From contig PEKW01000007.1 in assembly GCA_002796995.1 (NCBI GenBank), positions 1-64,000 of the forward strand: a stretch of 64,000 nt of DNA, in the 5' to 3' direction. The translations under genes and the position numbers were made by a program. Origin of the DNA: Rhizobium sp. (GTDB lineage: Bacteria > Pseudomonadota > Alphaproteobacteria > Rhizobiales > Rhizobiaceae). The notes under the pieces were generated by a model. That model worked only from the letters and a program-made list of their open reading frames with translations. It did no database searches and had not been told where the DNA came from. Positions 1 to 8,237 of the stretch are shown here, piece after piece (position 1 is the stretch's first letter; each line of letters begins with the position of its first letter).

Positions 1-29
1 GCGGGTGGCGGGGCATCGCTTGTCTTTGG

Positions 30-52
30 ATCCTCGGGTCAGGCCCGAGGAT
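30..52. repeat. Short intergenic palindrome (ATCCTCGGG / CCCGAGGAT)
   Basis: Nine-base arms ATCCTCGGG and CCCGAGGAT flank a five-base loop. Read through in frame, this gives the false-ORF peptide 'RVRPEDDG', common in intergenic palindromes of Rhizobiales genomes. Only one copy is seen in this window, so the repeat identity rests on family knowledge. Confidence 0.5.
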
Positions 53-87
53 GACGGGTTCGGAAGACACGGCGTCTCCGATCTCCC

Positions 88-211
88 CCTCATGCTGAGG
101 TGCTTGGCCGACAGGCCAAGCCTCGAAGCATCCAGCGCCACGGGTGCGCGCGCCAACCGCACGCCTTCGCCCTTCGAGGGTCGCTTGGCGCTCCCACCTC
201 AGGGTGAGGGC
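88..211. repeat. Long imperfect inverted repeat, rhizobial intergenic mosaic type
   Basis: The left end reads CCTCATGCTGAGGTG and the right end CACCTCAGGGTGAGG, which are near-perfect reverse complements. Inside are a perfect hairpin GCTTGGCC-gaca-GGCCAAGC (102-121) and a second pair around TCGAAGCA and CCTTCGA. The arrangement resembles the mosaic palindromic elements scattered between genes in Rhizobiales. A diverged partial copy follows at 347-403. Confidence 0.6.
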
Positions 212-346
212 TGACGCTGTGCCTCCCGGCGTGAAGACAGCCGTTGTACTTGTCGACGGTGTTTTCCGTCAGCCTGTTGCGGCGGGTCTGGCGTTTGCGC
301 GTCGCTCTGGAAGCGCCCGGCTGCAAGGCCGCGCCGCACGCTCCCC

Positions 347-403
347 CCTCATGCCGAAGTACCAGAGCAAGGCGAGGGCCTCGAAGCACCCAGCCGCGCA
401 CGC
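347..403. repeat. Diverged second copy of the intergenic repeat
   Basis: It repeats the left arm of the 88-211 element: CTCATGCCGAAGT matches CTCATGCTGAGGT, and further on GCCTCGAAGCACCCAGC matches GCCTCGAAGCATCCAGC. The right arm is not evident, so it looks like a half copy or decayed element. Confidence 0.5.
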
Positions 404-907
404 CCGCCAAAAATGGGGACGACGAGAGCTGATTGCCCAGAAAAATCAATCCCACCACCCTGAACATTTCCCCGCCCGCGCCGACCGAGCCTACAATGCC
501 CCCGTTCCGCCATCGGATGCATCGGGTCATGCGAACCCGGCGAGGCGGGGCCGGTGCCGGGAGTGGGAGCGATCGCAGGCTTTTCATTTCCGGGGCGAGA
601 TCAGGGCCTCCCTCGCTGAAGAAGCGACGTGCCTGTGCGGCACCCAAGCGGACCACAAACGCCATCCCGAAAGGGTGGAGGTCCGTGTAGAGAGGGCGAA
701 TTTCAGGGCCGAAAAACACCGAACGGGGCGCCGCAGGGTGCCATAAATTTTCTAACTTACGAGGCAGCTTGCAGCGCCCCGTCCGAACCCTTGAGGCCAA
801 AGGCCGAAGGGAAACTGAAAAAGGTCAAGCCACGGGGCGGAACCGCCGGCGTGAAGGCGAAGCCGTGTCCGGTCATCTGCCGAAAGGGGCGCGACAGCCC
901 GGCCGCG

Positions 908-1483
908 TCAGACCCAGCCGACCGCCCGGCCGGCAAGGCTTGCGGCGAAGAACAGCAGGAAGCAGGCGGCGATGCGGCCGACGAGCGCCGGATGGCGCCG
1001 GCTGACCGAGCGGATCACGGCGGCACCGAGCGCCAGCCAGAGGCTTGCGACGACGACGACCGTTATGCAGAGCACGGCGAGATAGGGCATGGTCGAGGCC
1101 ACGCCGCCCGCCGGGATCAGCGCCAGGCCGATGATCAGCGCCTTCGGGTTCATCACCGTCGTCCAGTAGACGCAGCGGCCCTTGACGCAGATGTCCGCCG
1201 CGTTCGGGGCCGGCGCCGTCCACAGCTTGACCGCCAGCGACAGCACCCAGGCGGCGGAGCACAGCTTGACCGCATTGGCGATCGCCGGCTGGCCTTCAAG
1301 GAAGGGCCCGGCAAAGCTGACGAGCGGCAGGATGGTGGTGAGATAGCCAGCGAGTTCCGCGCCCATCAGCGGCCAGGATCGGCGAAAGCCCCTGGAGGCA
1401 CCGGCGACGGCGAGCAGCGTGTTGGTCGGCCCTGGTGTCAGCAGCAGGAGCGCAAGGGCAAGCGTGAAGGCGGCAAGGGTCAA
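908..1483 (-). CDS. LysE family amino-acid exporter
   Basis: A 191-residue inner-membrane protein of the LysE/RhtB exporter family, which pumps amino acids or related small molecules out of the cell. The N-terminus is a hydrophobic helix followed by the family motif LTPGPTN (about residues 15-21). A second conserved patch, MNPKALI, lies mid-protein and is followed by further hydrophobic segments. Length fits the family, though slightly short of the usual 200-210. It stands alone, with an acetyltransferase gene upstream on the same strand. The substrate cannot be read from the sequence. A second LysE-family gene lies at 9256. Confidence 0.85.
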   Translation of the reverse strand: MTLAAFTLALALLLLTPGPTNTLLAVAGASRGFRRSWPLMGAELAGYLTTILPLVSFAGPFLEGQPAIANAVKLCSAAWVLSLAVKLWTAPAPNAADICVKGRCVYWTTVMNPKALIIGLALIPAGGVASTMPYLAVLCITVVVVASLWLALGAAVIRSVSRRHPALVGRIAACFLLFFAASLAGRAVGWV

Positions 1484-1571
1484 GGCAAGTCTCCGGCGGT
1501 CAGTCTGCCCGGACCATACAGGATCCGGGCGACGGCGATTTGACCCCGGTCAAGTGTGGAAGCTGCGCGGC

Positions 1572-2129
1572 TCATTTCAGCGAGAGCATTCGCGCCGGAT
1601 TGCCGGTGACTGTCACCCCGGCCGGCACGTCACGCGTCACCACGGCGCCGGCGCCGACGATCGCACCGTCGCCGATGCTCACGCCGGCGAGGATCACCGC
1701 CGCACCGCCGATCCACACATCCGTGCCGATCGAAACCGGCCGGGCGATCTCCTGCCCCTCGGAGCGCAGGCGCTGGTCCTTGTGATGCTCGGCGCAGTAG
1801 ATCTGCACGGCGGGGCCGAGCATGGAGCGATCGCCGATGGTGACCGCCGCGGTGTCGAGGATCACGCAGCCGGCATTGAGGTAGACATGGTCGCCCAGCG
1901 TCAGGTTGAAGCCGTAGGCGCAGTGGAACGGCGCCTCGATGAAGGCGCCGGTACCGAAGCCGGCAAACAGGCGGATCAGCTCGGGCGCCGCCGCGCCGCG
2001 GTCGGACGGCGGGAGCGTATTGTGGCGATGCACCGCCTCGCGGGCGGCGATCCGCAGCCGGTCGAGTTCCGGATCGATGCAGCTATACCACTGCCCGGCC
2101 GCCATCTTCTCCCGTTCGCTCGCACCCAT
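1572..2129 (-). CDS. Sugar O-acetyltransferase (maltose/galactoside acetyltransferase family)
   Basis: A 185-residue acetyl-CoA-dependent O-acetyltransferase of the left-handed beta-helix type, related to Maa, LacA and NodL. The N-terminal Mac domain shows the usual [12 protein letters not shown] and HNTLPP patterns. The rest is hexapeptide repeats ending in [18 protein letters not shown], and AEHHKD carries the probable catalytic histidine. An in-frame start 13 codons upstream exists, but the ATG at 2129 is preceded by GGGGGGAACGGTG, a good ribosome binding site. The acceptor sugar is unknown. Because NodL belongs to the same family a nodulation role might be suggested, but no nod genes are nearby. 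Confidence 0.85.
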   Translation of the reverse strand: MGASEREKMAAGQWYSCIDPELDRLRIAAREAVHRHNTLPPSDRGAAAPELIRLFAGFGTGAFIEAPFHCAYGFNLTLGDHVYLNAGCVILDTAAVTIGDRSMLGPAVQIYCAEHHKDQRLRSEGQEIARPVSIGTDVWIGGAAVILAGVSIGDGAIVGAGAVVTRDVPAGVTVTGNPARMLSLK

Positions 2130-2180
2130 CACCGTTCCCCCCCGCTCGGCCGCTTGGTGGTGGCCCACCCGTGCCAGGCC

Positions 2181-2882
2181 TCAGATCAGCGCCACCCAGG
2201 CCCGGGCGATCGCCAGGCCGGCGGCTTCGGCCTCAACCCCTTTGGTCGCGGCGTAGTCCGGGTGGCGCTCGAGCCAGCCGCGATGCTTCTTCTCGACCAG
2301 TTCCGGGAACATGCGGTTCCACTGTTCGACCACGCCGCGGTTCGCCTCGAAGTGAAACTGCATGCCGTAGGCCGCACGCCCGACCCGGAACGCCTGGTGG
2401 TGGGCCGCGTCGTTGCGGGCGAGGTGGATGGCGTCCGGCGGCAGGGTGAAGGTGTCGTCGTGCCACTGGAAGGAGAGAAACCGGCTGTCATTGACCGCCG
2501 ACAGCACCGGATCGGCAAGGCCCGCCTCGGTCGGCTCGATCGCCTGCCAGCCGAATTCGGGGGCAGCGCCGATCAGGTTCTCCCCGCCGAAGGCGCGGGC
2601 CAGGAGCTGGCTGCCGAGGCAGATGCCGAGCACCGCCCTGCCCGCTTCGCCATAGCCGCGCATCACCTCGGCCAGCGCCGGCAGATAGGGGTGCTTGGCA
2701 TCGTCGAGGGCATTCTGCTCGCCACCGAACACGACCAGCGCATCGTGATCGTCGATCGAGCCCGGCAGCGGCTCGCCGGCATAGGCCCTGATCACCTGGA
2801 CCCTGGCGCCCGCCTCGGCGAGCGCAATGCCCACCTGTCCCGGATCCGAATAGCGGGTGTTCTCGATGATAGCGACGCGCAT
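2181..2882 (-). CDS. Type 1 glutamine amidotransferase domain protein
   Basis: A 233-residue stand-alone class I glutamine amidotransferase of the GuaA-like group. The nucleophile is Cys88 in GICLGSQ, and His178 and Glu180 in MQFHFE complete the triad. No synthase domain is attached and no obvious partner is encoded next to it. It may hydrolyse gamma-glutamyl compounds or release ammonia to a partner elsewhere. The start at 2882 gives MRVAIIEN, which fits the first beta strand of the fold better than the extended frame. Confidence 0.8.
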   Translation of the reverse strand: MRVAIIENTRYSDPGQVGIALAEAGARVQVIRAYAGEPLPGSIDDHDALVVFGGEQNALDDAKHPYLPALAEVMRGYGEAGRAVLGICLGSQLLARAFGGENLIGAAPEFGWQAIEPTEAGLADPVLSAVNDSRFLSFQWHDDTFTLPPDAIHLARNDAAHHQAFRVGRAAYGMQFHFEANRGVVEQWNRMFPELVEKKHRGWLERHPDYAATKGVEAEAAGLAIARAWVALI

Positions 2883-2991
2883 TGCCTGTCCCTTGCCGAC
2901 TCGTTCGACTTTGGAGATGACCACGCGCCGCCTTCGTCTTCAAGAGCCGGAGGCGCAGCAAGGCGCCGCCGATCGGTCGGTCGGACGCGGC

Positions 2992-3438
2992 TCAGAAGGT
3001 CTTTGCCAAGCGCGCATCGACCGAATGGCGGTTGCCGCCGCGGACCGCGAAGAACAGGAAGATCGCCGCCCAGAGGATGGATTTTTCGGCGCCGGCAAGA
3101 CCCTCGGCCTGCACCACGCCGTGGAAGTAGACGGTGACCAGCAGAACGATCATCGCGGCGAAGGCGGCCGGGCGGGTGAACAGGCCGATCACTACCAGAA
3201 TGCCGCCGAAGAATTCGGTCGCGGCCAGCAGCGGCGACCAGAAGACGCCGGGATAAAAACCGAGCCCCTCGACCATGCCCACAGCGCCGAACGGGTTGAC
3301 GATCTTGCCATAGCCGTGGGTGACCAGCAGGACGCCGGCCACGACCCTCAGGACCGTCTCCGCGGCCTCGTAGCTGGCGCCGTAAAGCGGGGCGACCTGG
3401 GGTACGATCAGGCGGTTGCGGTCGATGGGGTGGGACAT
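2992..3438 (-). CDS. DoxX family membrane protein
   Basis: A 148-residue protein with four predicted membrane helices, matching the DoxX/SURF4-like family. Typical signs are the first helix with THGYGKI, the second around FFGGILVVIGLFTRPAA, and the C-terminal helix after a short loop. Family members are linked to quinone or thiosulfate metabolism and oxidative stress, but most are uncharacterised. The ATG at 3438 yields MSHPIDRN and a normal-length protein, so the upstream 24 codons are excluded. It is divergent from the SelW-like gene at 3567. Confidence 0.8.
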   Translation of the reverse strand: MSHPIDRNRLIVPQVAPLYGASYEAAETVLRVVAGVLLVTHGYGKIVNPFGAVGMVEGLGFYPGVFWSPLLAATEFFGGILVVIGLFTRPAAFAAMIVLLVTVYFHGVVQAEGLAGAEKSILWAAIFLFFAVRGGNRHSVDARLAKTF

Positions 3439-3566
3439 GCTATTGCTCCTTGCTGCATTTTGCGCAGTCATGGCGGCAATGACGGACCGGCTCAAGGGCG
3501 GCGCCGTCAAAACATGATGACTTTGGTTGACTTCATCGTGAAGACGAACCGAGACGGGAAAGAAGC

Positions 3567-3872
3567 ATGAACGAGAAACCGCGGATCACCATTCTCTACT
3601 GCACCCAGTGCAACTGGCTGCTGCGTGCCGGCTGGATGGCGCAGGAGCTGCTGCAGACCTTCGGCGACGCACTCGGCGAGGTGGCGCTCCTTCCCGGCAC
3701 CGGCGGCAATTTCGAGATCCGCGTGGACGGTCAGCTGATCTGGGAGCGCAAGCGCGACGGCGGCTTTCCCGGCCCGAAGGAGCTCAAGCAGAAGGTGCGC
3801 GACGTGATCGAGCCGGAGCGCGACCTCGGCCATGTCGACCGGGAGAAGAACGGCGGGGACGGCGGGGCCTGA
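3567..3872 (+). CDS. SelT/SelW/SelH-family thioredoxin-like protein (cysteine form)
   Basis: A 101-residue protein with the thioredoxin-like Rdx fold. The redox motif is CTQC (Cys12, Cys15), so it is the cysteine homologue of selenoprotein W, with no in-frame UGA. Other family signs are the NFEIRVDG strand and the DGGFPGPKELKQ stretch. The function is thought to be thiol redox chemistry in the cytoplasm. The start has a purine-rich stretch (GGGAAAGAAGC) just upstream. The C-terminus is a low-complexity glycine-rich tail. Confidence 0.85.
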   Translation: MNEKPRITILYCTQCNWLLRAGWMAQELLQTFGDALGEVALLPGTGGNFEIRVDGQLIWERKRDGGFPGPKELKQKVRDVIEPERDLGHVDREKNGGDGGA

Positions 3873-3881
3873 GACGAAGAA

Positions 3882-3903
3882 GGGCGGGGATCGCTCCCCG
3901 CCC
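3882..3903. terminator. Bidirectional hairpin terminator between convergent genes
   Basis: A nine-base-pair stem GGGCGGGGA/TCCCCGCCC with a four-base loop lies between the ends of the SelW-like gene (+) and the BA14K gene (-). The minus-strand side is followed by TTCTTC, but neither side has a long T run, so termination may be partial. Confidence 0.5.
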
Positions 3904-3922
3904 GAACCTTTGGCCGTCCCGC

Positions 3923-4405
3923 TCAGTAGTAGGGCGAGCGGCAGACCTTGAAGTAACCGCTCGACGACAGGAAGCGGTTGGTCTGCGGATTGTACGAACG
4001 GTAGCGATTGAGGCACCATTCGACATGCCGGCTCCAGTTGCGGCCACCATAGACCGGCGGCGGAGGCGGCGGCGGCCGGCGATAGATCGGCGGCGGCGGC
4101 GGTGGCGGACGATGGTAGCCGTCATCCCACCACGGTGGCGGGGGCGGCGGCCGCCGGTAGATCGGCGGGGGCGGCGGTGGCGGACGACGATAGCCGTCAT
4201 CCCAACCCGGCGGCGGTGGCGGACGGCGGCGATGGGTGTCGTAACAGCCGTAGCGGTCGCAGACGACCTCGACCTTCACCACATCCGACGTGCCGGCAGC
4301 CGGCCGCATGGTCGGGGTCAGACCGGACGCCGCCTGGGCCGGGCCGGCAAGGAAGCCGGCAAGGCCGAGCAGCGAGCCGAGCAGCATATGGGCCAGTTTG
4401 TTCAT
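3923..4405 (-). CDS. BA14K family secreted protein with proline-rich tandem repeat
   Basis: A 160-residue exported protein. The N-terminus (MNKLAHMLL...) is a signal peptide ending near PAQA-ASG. The middle is an unusual run of polyproline blocks separated by WDDGY and IYRR, built from a 75-base tandem repeat. The C-terminus carries the BA14K signature, with WCLNRYRSYNPQTNRF and a final CRSPYY, typical of small cell-surface proteins in Brucella and rhizobia; the Brucella protein is an immunoreactive surface lectin. The start at 4405 places the signal peptide at the N-terminus. An upstream extension of 62 codons is not credible. Confidence 0.85.
   Translation of the reverse strand: MNKLAHMLLGSLLGLAGFLAGPAQAASGLTPTMRPAAGTSDVVKVEVVCDRYGCYDTHRRRPPPPPGWDDGYRRPPPPPPPIYRRPPPPPPWWDDGYHRPPPPPPPIYRRPPPPPPPVYGGRNWSRHVEWCLNRYRSYNPQTNRFLSSSGYFKVCRSPYY
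4037..4227 (-). repeat. 75-bp in-frame tandem repeat encoding polyproline segments
   Basis: About two copies of a 75-base unit (25 codons) lie inside the BA14K gene. Each encodes a WDDGY block, a seven-proline run, IYRR and a further six prolines. The repeated AGATCGG positions at 4084 and 4159 give the period. Copy number could change by slippage. Confidence 0.7.
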
Positions 4406-4732
4406 GGCGCTCTCCAGAGAACGGAGCATCCGGCCTTGGCGGAGGACCATCCTCCGTTCCTGCCGCATGTCCGGCGACATCACCGTCCGGGAGCCGGCGG
4501 GCGCCGGCCTTGCCCGGAAGGCGAAACATCCAAGATGTTCAGAGCGATGATGGCTTTTCCAAGACGCGGCGTAAAGCACTTGCTTGCGCACATTCCGTCG
4601 CAGGCCGGATAAAATCTTTCACGCCGAAAAGCACGATATCCCGGCTTTCCGGGGGGTCTCCGGTTCTCCGACACGAAAACTTCAAAAAGCCAGTTGACAG
4701 CCGGAGTCGCTGCCTTTACACGGCTCCTCGTC
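4406..4732. other. Intergenic region between BA14K gene and tRNA-Leu
   Basis: It contains the upstream region of the BA14K gene (minus strand) and, at its right end, a likely promoter for tRNA-Leu. No coding frame with recognisable content is present. Confidence 0.5.
4694..4721 (+). promoter_or_regulatory. Likely sigma-70 promoter of tRNA-Leu
   Basis: TTGACA at 4694-4699 and TTACAC at 4716-4721 are separated by 16 bases. The predicted start lies just upstream of the tRNA 5' end at 4733. The -35 hexamer is a perfect consensus; the -10 is weaker. Confidence 0.5.
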
Positions 4733-4819
4733 GCCCAGATGGCGGAATTGGTAGACGCGCCAGCTTCAGGTGCTGGTACTCGAAAGGGTGTGGAGGTTCG
4801 AGTCCTCTTCTGGGCACCA
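4733..4819 (+). tRNA. tRNA-Leu (CAG)
   Basis: A class II tRNA with a long variable arm. The acceptor stem GCCCAGA pairs with TCTGGGC, and the CCA end is encoded (4817-4819). The anticodon loop CTTCAGG, between a CCAG stem strand and its partner, gives anticodon CAG, reading the leucine codon CUG. The GTTCGAGTCC T-arm is intact. A rho-independent terminator follows at 4862. Confidence 0.95.
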
Positions 4820-4861
4820 AATTCCCGTTTCAGACCGTGTCTAACGGTCCGGAAACAAAAC

Positions 4862-4889
4862 AAAAAAGCCCGGTTCGCCGGGCTTTTTT
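4862..4889. terminator. Rho-independent terminator after tRNA-Leu
   Basis: A perfect AAAAAAGCCCGG-TTCG-CCGGGCTTTTTT hairpin with a stable UUCG loop. The symmetrical A and T runs let it work in both directions, for tRNA-Leu (+) and for the gene ending at 4943 (-). Confidence 0.92.
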
Positions 4890-4942
4890 GTTGCCTTGAA
4901 TCCAGGCCGATCAGGACATTGCCAAAACCAGGTACAGGCCCG

Positions 4943-5341
4943 TCAGCGGTCGATGATCCGGGGATTGACGCCCGGATACCAGCCGCCGGAGGGGTTGGGC
5001 GGCTGGCGGCTTTCGTAGACCACGCCGGCGCGCGTGCAGCGATAGACCCTGACCGGCATGCTGCTGTCGTGAAAGCCGAACTCGTTGCGCGAGCGGACCA
5101 TGCGCACGACCGTCTCGCAGCTATAAGGAGAGCCGAACTGCAGCTCGCCCTGCGGCTTGACGCCCGGCAGGTCTTGGAAGGTTTCAGGCGGGACGACCAG
5201 CTTCTTCGACGACTTCGTCTCGGCCGCGTCACTCGTCGAGGCGGCGAGTAGCACTGCGGAAACCGCGCAGATCGCCATCAGCGCCTTGCCGGTCCGATTC
5301 GCACCCGTGCTGTCCGTCCTTGCTTCGTCCACGGCACCCAT
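4943..5341 (-). CDS. Small secreted protein of unknown function
   Basis: About 132 residues. A short basic segment (RTGKA) precedes a hydrophobic stretch (MAICAVSAVLLAA) and an AxA-type site near SDA-AET, which indicates a signal peptide. The mature part has two cysteines (YSCETV and YRCTRA) that may form a disulfide, and ends in a proline/glycine-rich tail. I recognise no family. The start could also be the ATG at 5278, which has AAGGCG upstream; the longer form is chosen because it supplies the basic n-region. Confidence 0.55.
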   Translation of the reverse strand: MGAVDEARTDSTGANRTGKALMAICAVSAVLLAASTSDAAETKSSKKLVVPPETFQDLPGVKPQGELQFGSPYSCETVVRMVRSRNEFGFHDSSMPVRVYRCTRAGVVYESRQPPNPSGGWYPGVNPRIIDR

Positions 5342-5434
5342 CCCTAGCACATCAAAATCCAGTCCCGGTCCATATGGGGTGGCGATCGCGGCGATGGAAG
5401 TCCTCGCCGCATGCATCGAGCCCCAAGGTCCGCT

Positions 5435-6289
5435 TCAGGCGACCGGCCGGCGATAGCCGGTCGGCATTTCGTAGAGCCAGCCGATGCGCTGGACCGCCGC
5501 CTCGAAATCCTCGAGCGCCACGGTCATGGTGTGGCCGTTGGCATGCAGCAGGGTCCTGTCGTCGGTCATGATGCCGGCATGGCCCTTCCAGAAGACCAGA
5601 TCGCCACGGCGCAGCTCCTCGCGGGCGATGACAGCGCCGAGGCCCGCCGCCTGCATGTCGGAATCGCGCTGCGCGGCCCGTCCCGTCATCTGCAGCGCCA
5701 GCTGGACGAGGCCCGAACAGTCGATGCCGAAGCCGGACCGGCCGCCCCAGAGATAGGGTGTCTCGATGAAGCGGGCGGCGACAGCCACGAAGTCGTCGGT
5801 GGCGTAGGTACCAAGCGGCAGGCAATGTCCGGCCACCACCGCGCGGCCGTCGGCCAGCAGGAAGTAGCGGGTGCCGCGCGTCTCGGCCTCGCCCGCAACC
5901 GCAATGCGGCTGCCCATGGACAGCGCGGCGGACACCGGAAAACGCAGGTCGGCGCCGGGGTAGAGAAAGGTGCGCGGCACGATCACGTGATGGGTCCGCT
6001 GATCGGTGGTGGTGGCGAGCGTGCCCTCCGGCAGATAGCCGACATAACCGTCCGACTTCGCCTGGACCCAGGCCCAGCCGTCGGCCCGATCGAAAACGGT
6101 GACGTCCTCGCCGAACAGGAGCTCGGTGTCGATGCCGATTGCGGCATCCGGCTTTGGCCGGAGACCCGTCACCGGCACGGCGACGCGCGCCGGCTCGCCG
6201 GCGGCGAAACGGGTGGCGCTCACCCGGCCTTGAAGCGCCGCGTCGGCGAGATCGTCACGATAGGCATGCAGTCTGCGGTCCAGTGCCAT
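5435..6289 (-). CDS. NlpC/P60 family cell-wall hydrolase with SH3 region
   Basis: A 284-residue C40-type cysteine peptidase expected to cleave peptidoglycan stem peptides. The N-terminal half is SH3-like (GEDVTVF, DGYVGYLPE). The C-terminal half is the NlpC/P60 domain, with Cys191 in DCSGL, His237 in KGHAG and a third residue near His249 in LLHANG. There is no signal peptide, so export may be non-classical or the enzyme may act on imported muropeptides. It is followed by a MarR gene and then an M17 aminopeptidase on the same strand, a pairing with the aminopeptidase that fits turnover of wall peptides. Confidence 0.88.
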   Translation of the reverse strand: MALDRRLHAYRDDLADAALQGRVSATRFAAGEPARVAVPVTGLRPKPDAAIGIDTELLFGEDVTVFDRADGWAWVQAKSDGYVGYLPEGTLATTTDQRTHHVIVPRTFLYPGADLRFPVSAALSMGSRIAVAGEAETRGTRYFLLADGRAVVAGHCLPLGTYATDDFVAVAARFIETPYLWGGRSGFGIDCSGLVQLALQMTGRAAQRDSDMQAAGLGAVIAREELRRGDLVFWKGHAGIMTDDRTLLHANGHTMTVALEDFEAAVQRIGWLYEMPTGYRRPVA

Positions 6290-6396
6290 GATACTCTCTC
6301 AAAACCAGTCCGGCGGACGCGCGAAGCGGTCCTGGCGCCGGACGTGGGTGAAAACGAAACGCCAAGACATGGACCAGCCCGAAGGAAGCCCCTGCC

Positions 6397-6747
6397 CTAG
6401 TAACCCAGTCTGCGGCCCTGATCGATGATCAGGTCGCCGAATTTCTCGAGGAAGAGCGCACCGCCGACGGTGCGCTTGACGACGACGCTGCGACGGTCGC
6501 GCTCGTCGCGCACGCGATCGACGAGGCCCATCTCGCCCATGGTGTCGAGCGCGCGGGTGATCACCGGCTTGGTGACGCCGAGCGTCGCGGCAAGGCCGCG
6601 CACGGTATGCGGCGGGGGCACGAGATAGATCTGCAACAGGATCGCCATCTGCCGAAGCGTCAGGTCGCGCTTGTCCTGCTGCACCTGTTGCAGGGTCACC
6701 TTGTGCCACAGGCCCAGCGCCTCGCTGGCGGTCAGTTCAACACTCAT
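6397..6747 (-). CDS. MarR family transcriptional regulator
   Basis: A 116-residue winged-helix regulator. It has the helix-turn-helix around LAATLGVTKPVITRALDTM and the wing DERDRRSVVVKRT, both typical of MarR proteins. The start at 6747 gives a compact single-domain protein and is preferred over the ORF extension. It lies between the aminopeptidase and the NlpC/P60 genes in the same direction. The ligand is unknown. Confidence 0.8.
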   Translation of the reverse strand: MSVELTASEALGLWHKVTLQQVQQDKRDLTLRQMAILLQIYLVPPPHTVRGLAATLGVTKPVITRALDTMGEMGLVDRVRDERDRRSVVVKRTVGGALFLEKFGDLIIDQGRRLGY

Positions 6748-6845
6748 GCACCGATCCGGAACGTCGTTGTCGCTTCTTCTTTTCCGGCAATCGCCGCGGC
6801 ATTGCAAGCGCGCCGGCCAGGCCGACGCGCCGCTCGGGCCCGGCC

Positions 6846-8237
6846 TCAGCGCAGATTGGTGCGCAGATAGCGGTAGAGCGCGCGAATGCCCTGGGCCTCA
6901 CCGCCGACCGGCGAATGCGGGCGCTCGGAAGGCGACCAGCCGAAGATGTCGAAATGCACCCACCGGGTGGACTTGTCGACGAAGCGCTTGAGGAAGAGCG
7001 CGGCGGTGATCGAACCGGCCATGCCGCCGGCGGGCGCGTTGGTCAGGTCGGCGATCTGGGCACGGATGTTCTTCTCGTAGCCCTTGTAGAGTGGCATGCG
7101 CCACAGGGGGTCGTCGGTTTCCAGGCTCGCATCGAGAAGATGCTCGGCGAGGTCCTCGTCGTCGGTGAAGAAGGGCGGCAGGTCGGGGCCGAGCGCGACG
7201 CGGGCAGCACCGGTGAGCGTCGCCATGTCGACCAGCAGGTCCGGCTTGTCCTCGTCGGCATAGGCAAGCGCGTCGGCGAGGATCAGCCGGCCTTCGGCAT
7301 CGGTATTGTCGATCTGGACGGTCAGACCCTTGCGGCTGCGATAGATGTCGCCCGGGCGGAAGGCGTTGCCGGCGATGGAGTTCTCGACCGCGGGGACGAC
7401 GACGCGAAGGTCGATCTTCAGCTTGGCGTCCATGATCATCAGGGCAAGGCCCATGACGTTGGCGGCGCCGCCCATATCCTTCTTCATCAGCAGCATGTTG
7501 GCCGAGCCCTTGATGTCGAGGCCGCCGGTGTCGAAGCAGACCCCCTTGCCGACCAGGGTCACCTTGGGATGGCCCTTCTTGCCCCAGCGCAGCTCGAGCA
7601 GCCGCGGCGCCTGGGCGCTGGCCCGGCCGACGGTATGCACCAGCGGGAAATTGCGCTCCAGCAGGCCATCGCCGACCACGACCGAAACCTCGGCCTTGTA
7701 GTGATCGGCCAGCGCGCGGAAGGCCTTTTCGAGATCGGCGGGGCCCATGTCGTTGGTCGGCGTGTTGATCAGGTCGCGGGCGAGGTAGATGCCGGCGAGC
7801 TGGCGCTTGATGTCGGCAGCGTCGGCGTCCTGCGGGATCATCAGCGTCGGTTCGACCGGCTTTTCCGAGCGGTAACGACCGAAACGATAGGCGCCGAGGC
7901 CATAGCCGAGCAGGAGGCGATTGGCGGTCAGCGGCGCCGTCTCGATGTGCCATTCGCCGGCGGGCAGGCTGCGGGCGAGCTTGCCGGAGAGGAAGGGATT
8001 GTCCGAGGGATTGCTGCCGAGGCCGAACAGCGCGCCGCCGAGATGACCGTCATTGGTCGGGATCAGGAGCAGGGCGCCGGCATCGGCCTTGAAGCCGGCC
8101 TTGCGCGCCCAGTCCAGCGCGATCGGATCGATCGTGCCTGTCTCGATATGGGCTGGGGTCACCGCGAAGACGGGAAGCGTGTGGCCGCCCTTCGTGCTGA
8201 AGGGTGTTTGTCTTTCGATGTACTGATACGGGACCAT
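6846..8237 (-). CDS. M17 leucyl aminopeptidase family protein
   Basis: A 463-residue cytoplasmic metallo-aminopeptidase. The M17 signature NTDAEGRL is at residues 311-318, and the two-metal site is represented by Lys231 and Asp236 (GKGVCFDTGG), Asp254, Asp313 and Glu315. It would release N-terminal amino acids from peptides, possibly including wall-derived ones given the NlpC/P60 neighbour. The start codon at 8237 faces the divergent tadD gene across a 147-base gap. Confidence 0.9.
   Translation of the reverse strand: MVPYQYIERQTPFSTKGGHTLPVFAVTPAHIETGTIDPIALDWARKAGFKADAGALLLIPTNDGHLGGALFGLGSNPSDNPFLSGKLARSLPAGEWHIETAPLTANRLLLGYGLGAYRFGRYRSEKPVEPTLMIPQDADAADIKRQLAGIYLARDLINTPTNDMGPADLEKAFRALADHYKAEVSVVVGDGLLERNFPLVHTVGRASAQAPRLLELRWGKKGHPKVTLVGKGVCFDTGGLDIKGSANMLLMKKDMGGAANVMGLALMIMDAKLKIDLRVVVPAVENSIAGNAFRPGDIYRSRKGLTVQIDNTDAEGRLILADALAYADEDKPDLLVDMATLTGAARVALGPDLPPFFTDDEDLAEHLLDASLETDDPLWRMPLYKGYEKNIRAQIADLTNAPAGGMAGSITAALFLKRFVDKSTRWVHFDIFGWSPSERPHSPVGGEAQGIRALYRYLRTNLR

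Larger units (their letters stand above)
1..907. other. Intergenic stretch without a convincing gene
   Basis: Open frames exist on both strands, but none has a recognisable domain, a convincing ribosome binding site or a plausible composition. The first 400 bases are mainly repeat-like palindromes, described separately. Bases from about 410 to 900 hold nothing I recognise. The next gene, a LysE exporter, ends at 908 on the minus strand, so this stretch lies downstream of it. Confidence 0.6.

Noticed and set aside
90-800. Open frame of 236 residues on the minus strand, and a 200-residue frame on the plus strand
   Set aside because: Both run through the repeat elements, are arginine-rich and have no domain or ribosome binding site; they look like GC-driven open frames.
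1572-2129. nodL
   Set aside because: Same protein family, but no nodulation genes or nod boxes are near, and generic sugar acetyltransferases are far more common.
1419-3137. 572-residue plus-strand frame opposite the acetyltransferase and amidotransferase genes
   Set aside because: It is the antisense of two well-supported genes, and its composition is Arg/Gly/Asp-rich without any motif.
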